From NCBI GenBank assembly GCA_900549755.1, contig URPQ01000093.1, positions 1 to 5,500 of the forward strand: DNA of 5,500 nucleotides. The letters run 5' to 3'. The notes beneath the pieces are model-generated. The model saw only the letters and a program-made list of their open reading frames with translations. It ran no database searches and was not told the DNA's origin. Source of the DNA: an uncultured Oscillospiraceae bacterium. Its GTDB lineage: Bacteria; Bacillota; Clostridia; Oscillospirales; Acutalibacteraceae. The translations under genes were made by a program, and so were the position numbers. Within the stretch, counting starts at the first letter, position 1; each line of letters opens with the position of its first letter. This document shows, piece by piece, positions 2,871-5,500 of this stretch.

Positions 2871-5500
2871 TCGTCGTCATCCTTTCGGGATTTAATACGG
2901 ATAATGCCTGCGGATATAACCCCGCCGAGCGCAACGGCGGCAAGACCTATCCAAAAGCCGAGTTTTGAATTGTCCCCTGTTTTCGGAGCGGGAATATACG
3001 GCGCAGGCGGCACGGTAAGCGTTACGGTCTGCTCTGCGTCCTCAATATCCGCATGAACCGCAAGCTCCTCTCCGTCACAGTACAAGGCTTCAAAAACCAC
3101 AATATCCGTCTGACATTTTATACTCTTGCCGTCAAAGGTATAGCGGACAATTATTTCTCCCTCCGCTTTTTCGGGTGTAAAGGTTATCTCGGCGGTAATT
3201 TCTTTTCCGTTTACAAGCAGCACCGCACCTGTGGATTTATCCATAAGTATGCCCTTTACGGTGTATTCTCTGCCCGGTATAAGGTGGGTATAATATACAG
3301 TATCTTCAATCGTAAGCTCGTCGTCCGCAGCAGCAGTTTTCTCACCGTTTACGGCGGCCTTTGTCCGGATTTCCGGGACGCGGTTATTTACAACCTTAAT
3401 TTCTATTTCCTGTCCGTTCTCGTTTATTAAAACGGGATAAATTTCATCGTTCGGCAAATACCCGTTTGCGGGTTTAAGCTCCTTAATTATCCAACTGCCG
3501 TAAGGAACACTGCCGAATGTAAAAATACCGTCCTTATCTGATTCGGCGGTTAAAATTGCGTTCGTATCGGTAAATTCCGTTTCATTATTGCGGAAAAGCC
3601 CGAATACCGCACCCGCAATTACACTTTCGGTTTCACGGTCGATTTTCAGTCCCCTGACCGAGCCGTAGAGGATATTGTTTTTAATGGCTTCGTCGTCATT
3701 CACACTTATTTTCACAAGCGCGGTTTTCTGCCCTGCATACTCAAACGAAACAGGATATTTTTCATCCGACAAAATATATCTTTCATCGGTCGAAATTTCC
3801 TTTACATAGAGCTTTGCGCCTACGGGAATATCTGTTTTAAAGGTCAGCTTGCCGTTCTCATCGCAGCCTGCGGTTTCAAGCAGAGCGTCTGTCGGGATAA
3901 CCGAGCCGTCCGCCGCGGTCATTTCCTCTGCCGCATACAGTCCGAACTGCACCGATAAAATTTCTTCGTTTTCTCCTATACCGAAGGCACTATCTTTTTC
4001 AAGCAGCTTTTCAAGTGAAAGCATTGCCTTTTGGCGCTCGTTATATAATTCTATCGCCGTTTCGGTCATCTCTACGGTTTCTCCGGCATAGGTCAATTCA
4101 ACAGATTTCGCTTTATCATTTAATACCATACCGTAAGACGCCTTTATTTCTCTTACGGTGTATTTTCCGAGATACAGCGGTCTGCTTTCCGCATTGCCTT
4201 TTTTATCTGTTGTAACGGTATCTGCTGCCGTTCCCTTTGCATAACGGAGCGTGCCGTCAGGCGTTATAATATCCTCGGCAGCGGTAATCTCATAAACCGC
4301 GCCCGCAAGACCCTTGTTTGCAAAAACGGGTTGGTACACACCGTCAGACTTATTAACGCTTGCAAACACTTCGCCGTTTTTCTGTATTCGAATAATACCT
4401 TTCTGCGGCATATTGCGCTTTTCAACGGTTACTACCGTTTTACTGCCGTCAATTTTAAAAGCCACAGGCTCGGCGTTCAGCACATACCCGTATGCCGTGC
4501 ATTGCTCTGTAATTTCGTAATTACCGTATGACAGCTTTTCGGGCAGCATAAGTTTGCCTGTAAGATCCGTATAATAGGTATCTATATCCGCAGGCGTCGG
4601 GTAGGTTATATGCTGCACCACAAAGTTGCCCGTATCGGTATTTCTTACCTTAAAGCCTATACCCGCCGCAGGGATTATTTTTCCTGTTTCCGCGTCCTTT
4701 TTCACTATTTCTACCGCCGACTTAAACACCGCATTATTTATTAAAAAGCGATAAGTTTCGCCGTCCTCACGGATAAACACATTAAATGGAGCTATATGCT
4801 CTCTGCCGCTTTGTCCTTTAGTCTGCTTTACGGTATATTCGCCGTAAGGCAGGGGTTTGGTTTTGGCAAAGCCGTTTTTATCGCAGACAAGTGTATCCCG
4901 TTCGGTTTCTTTGGCATTTGCATAGCTTCCTGCCGACTTTAAAAACACCTCAAACTCCGCGCCCTTTTCCGGCGTTTCTATTTTTGTGCTGCCGTCGTCC
5001 GAATGCTTTATTATTGCGATCTTACCCTTTTTAACCGTTTCCTTAACATTCAAAGAAATGCCGTTATACTCGGCGGTATAATTCTTCGGCTCTGCGCCTA
5101 TGTGTTCGCTGCCCTTGGTTACAAGATAACCCTCGCCCGCCGCAAGCTCTTTAAGCGACCAATCGTTTCCGCATACATAATATTTGGTGGCAAACCTGCC
5201 GTCCGCGTCAGTCGTATAGGTATCCATAAGCTGATTACCTTTATATATGCCGTACTCAGCCCCCGCAAGCGATGCATTTCCCTGTGCCGCGCCCTGTTCG
5301 GCGTCTGCCTTTATTACCGTAAGTTTGAATTTTTTAAGCGTGTTATTAAAACTGACGGTTGCAGTCTGTCCGCTTGTAACGGTAATATGCTGCGCCTCGC
5401 GCTCCGCATATTCCTCCGGCGTTTCTTCCGTTACGGTATATTCGCCCGGCGCTAAGTTATCCGCCGTAATACTGCCGCCGTTTGCGGTTTTAACCGTTTT
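2867..5500 (-). CDS. Sortase-anchored Cna-B/SpaA-like multidomain surface protein (N-terminus outside window)
   Basis: The last 877 codons are visible and the frame stays open to position 5500, so this is the C-terminal part of a larger protein. In visible numbering, Cna-B/SpaA-like modules lie at about 1-57 (partial), 58-156, 157-260, 261-368, 369-492, 493-614 and 615-711. They are marked by LAGAEYGIY, KGAEFEVF, GLAGAVYEI, VQFGLYAAE, IAGAVFGLF and YTVTE/VREI/IKEL motifs. Residues 712-829 form a VaFE module, with a Pro-rich linker, an APKTG sortase signal (838-842), a hydrophobic helix and a charged tail following. These modules typically carry Lys-Asn isopeptide bonds (candidate K64, K165, K374, K498, K619 with Asn at module ends) and, in VaFE, a Thr-Gln ester bond. 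The probable role is host or partner-cell adhesion during transfer. The stop overlaps the next gene. A methionine at 5227 is internal, not a start. Confidence 0.92.
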   Translation of the reverse strand, partial: KTVKTANGGSITADNLAPGEYTVTEETPEEYAEREAQHITVTSGQTATVSFNNTLKKFKLTVIKADAEQGAAQGNASLAGAEYGIYKGNQLMDTYTTDADGRFATKYYVCGNDWSLKELAAGEGYLVTKGSEHIGAEPKNYTAEYNGISLNVKETVKKGKIAIIKHSDDGSTKIETPEKGAEFEVFLKSAGSYANAKETERDTLVCDKNGFAKTKPLPYGEYTVKQTKGQSGREHIAPFNVFIREDGETYRFLINNAVFKSAVEIVKKDAETGKIIPAAGIGFKVRNTDTGNFVVQHITYPTPADIDTYYTDLTGKLMLPEKLSYGNYEITEQCTAYGYVLNAEPVAFKIDGSKTVVTVEKRNMPQKGIIRIQKNGEVFASVNKSDGVYQPVFANKGLAGAVYEITAAEDIITPDGTLRYAKGTAADTVTTDKKGNAESRPLYLGKYTVREIKASYGMVLNDKAKSVELTYAGETVEMTETAIELYNERQKAMLSLEKLLEKDSAFGIGENEEILSVQFGLYAAEEMTAADGSVIPTDALLETAGCDENGKLTFKTDIPVGAKLYVKEISTDERYILSDEKYPVSFEYAGQKTALVKISVNDDEAIKNNILYGSVRGLKIDRETESVIAGAVFGLFRNNETEFTDTNAILTAESDKDGIFTFGSVPYGSWIIKELKPANGYLPNDEIYPVLINENGQEIEIKVVNNRVPEIRTKAAVNGEKTAAADDELTIEDTVYYTHLIPGREYTVKGILMDKSTGAVLLVNGKEITAEITFTPEKAEGEIIVRYTFDGKSIKCQTDIVVFEALYCDGEELAVHADIEDAEQTVTLTVPPAPYIPAPKTGDNSKLGFWIGLAAVALGGVISAGIIRIKSRKDDDE
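2870..2989 (-). other. C-terminal sortase sorting signal (APKTG variant)
   Basis: Last 40 residues of the adhesin: APKTGD, then a hydrophobic helix of about 20 residues (from about LGFWIGLAAVALGG to SAGII) and a tail RIKSRKDDDE. This is a standard wall-sorting signal except that Ala replaces Leu at the first motif position. Clostridial sortases with relaxed first-position preference, such as those using (S/P)PXTG, are known; which sortase acts here cannot be seen in this window. Confidence 0.85.
3014..3367 (-). other. VaFE (Thr-Gln ester bond) module of the adhesin
   Basis: Visible residues 712-829: RTKA at the start, ADDELTIEDTV, LIPGREYTVKGILMDK, FTPEKAEGEI, VVFEALY and AVHADIEDAEQTV at the end. 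This is the T..A...VFE.L....EVA.H.DI.D..QTV pattern of VaFE domains, which form an ester bond between the first-strand Thr (T713) and the last-strand Gln (Q824), helped by the Glu of VFE (E804). All three are present, so the bond is probably formed. Confidence 0.85.
3368..5500 (-). repeat. Array of about seven divergent Cna-B/SpaA-like modules within the adhesin
   Basis: Protein-level repeats of about 95-125 residues, each with an early Lys strand, an (L/I)AGA.(Y/F)..(Y/F) type strand, a D..G strand, a (Y/W)..(K/T)E strand and a closing Asn (FNN, LNV, INN, RNM, YNE, KNN, VNN). Candidate isopeptide triads in visible numbering are K64-E118-N151, K165-Q226-N255/256, K267/268-E332-N363, K374-E451-N487, K498-E568-N608/609 and K619-E674-N705/706. 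The repeats are too diverged to be obvious in DNA, so they are old rather than recent duplications. Confidence 0.75.

Noticed and set aside
5225..5227. ATG at 5227 as the start of the surface protein
   Set aside because: The frame continues open for 91 more codons to the window edge and encodes Cna-B-like sequence throughout, so this methionine is internal.
5003..5455. Plus-strand open frame of 150 codons at the right edge
   Set aside because: It is antisense to the adhesin modules, and its product is rich in Arg, Leu, Cys and Phe with no motif; typical of an opposite-strand shadow.
1..5500. CRISPR arrays, tRNA or rRNA genes, insertion sequences
   Set aside because: No short regular direct repeats with spacers, no tRNA-like cloverleaf or CCA-ended segment, and no transposase-like protein or terminal inverted repeats were seen on either strand by eye.

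Overview
All convincing genes lie on the minus strand and read from position 5500 towards position 1. They form one compact gene series with ATGA-type overlaps or short gaps. The content matches the conjugation (type IV secretion) module of an integrative and conjugative element of the Tn1549/CTn type from gut Clostridia (Firmicutes, Oscillospirales/Lachnospirales-like). The reasons are a sortase-anchored Cna-B/SpaA-type surface protein, a DUF3852-type small secreted membrane protein, a TrbL/VirB6-like polytopic channel protein and a VirB3/PrgI-like two-helix protein in that order, with strong GGAGG ribosome binding sites. Host assignment is inference from these families and the moderate GC content, not from a marker gene.

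Layout in transcription order. (1) 5500-2867: C-terminal 877 residues of a large surface adhesin with about seven Cna-B/SpaA-like modules, one VaFE (Thr-Gln ester bond) module and an APKTG sortase signal; its N-terminus is outside the window. (2) 2870-2526: a 114-aa DUF4406/DUF7768-like protein of the nucleoside deoxyribosyltransferase-like fold, overlapping both neighbours. (3) 2533-2201: DUF3852-like protein with a signal peptide and two membrane helices, a plausible VirB2-like pilin. (4) 2200-2132: a 69-bp gap with a candidate extended -10 promoter. (5) 2131-1862: a GTG-started 89-aa DUF6809-like protein. (6) 1876-1780: a run of nested inverted repeats, including a terminator-like hairpin whose loop holds the previous gene's stop codon. 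(7) 1830-937: TrbL/VirB6-like membrane protein, best explained by a rare CTG start. (8) 922-197: an unrecognised 241-aa soluble acidic protein. (9) 200-1: start of a VirB3/PrgI-like protein running off the window; a VirB4 ATPase gene would be expected next.

Together the genes suggest a mating apparatus: the surface adhesin for contact, DUF3852 as pilin-like subunit, TrbL-like and VirB3-like proteins as the inner-membrane channel. Three small soluble proteins (DUF7768-like, DUF6809-like and the 241-aa protein) are interleaved with this core. The most unusual signal is the set of mutually exclusive RNA pairings between the DUF6809-like gene and the TrbL-like gene, next to a non-AUG start, which could set how much channel protein is made.
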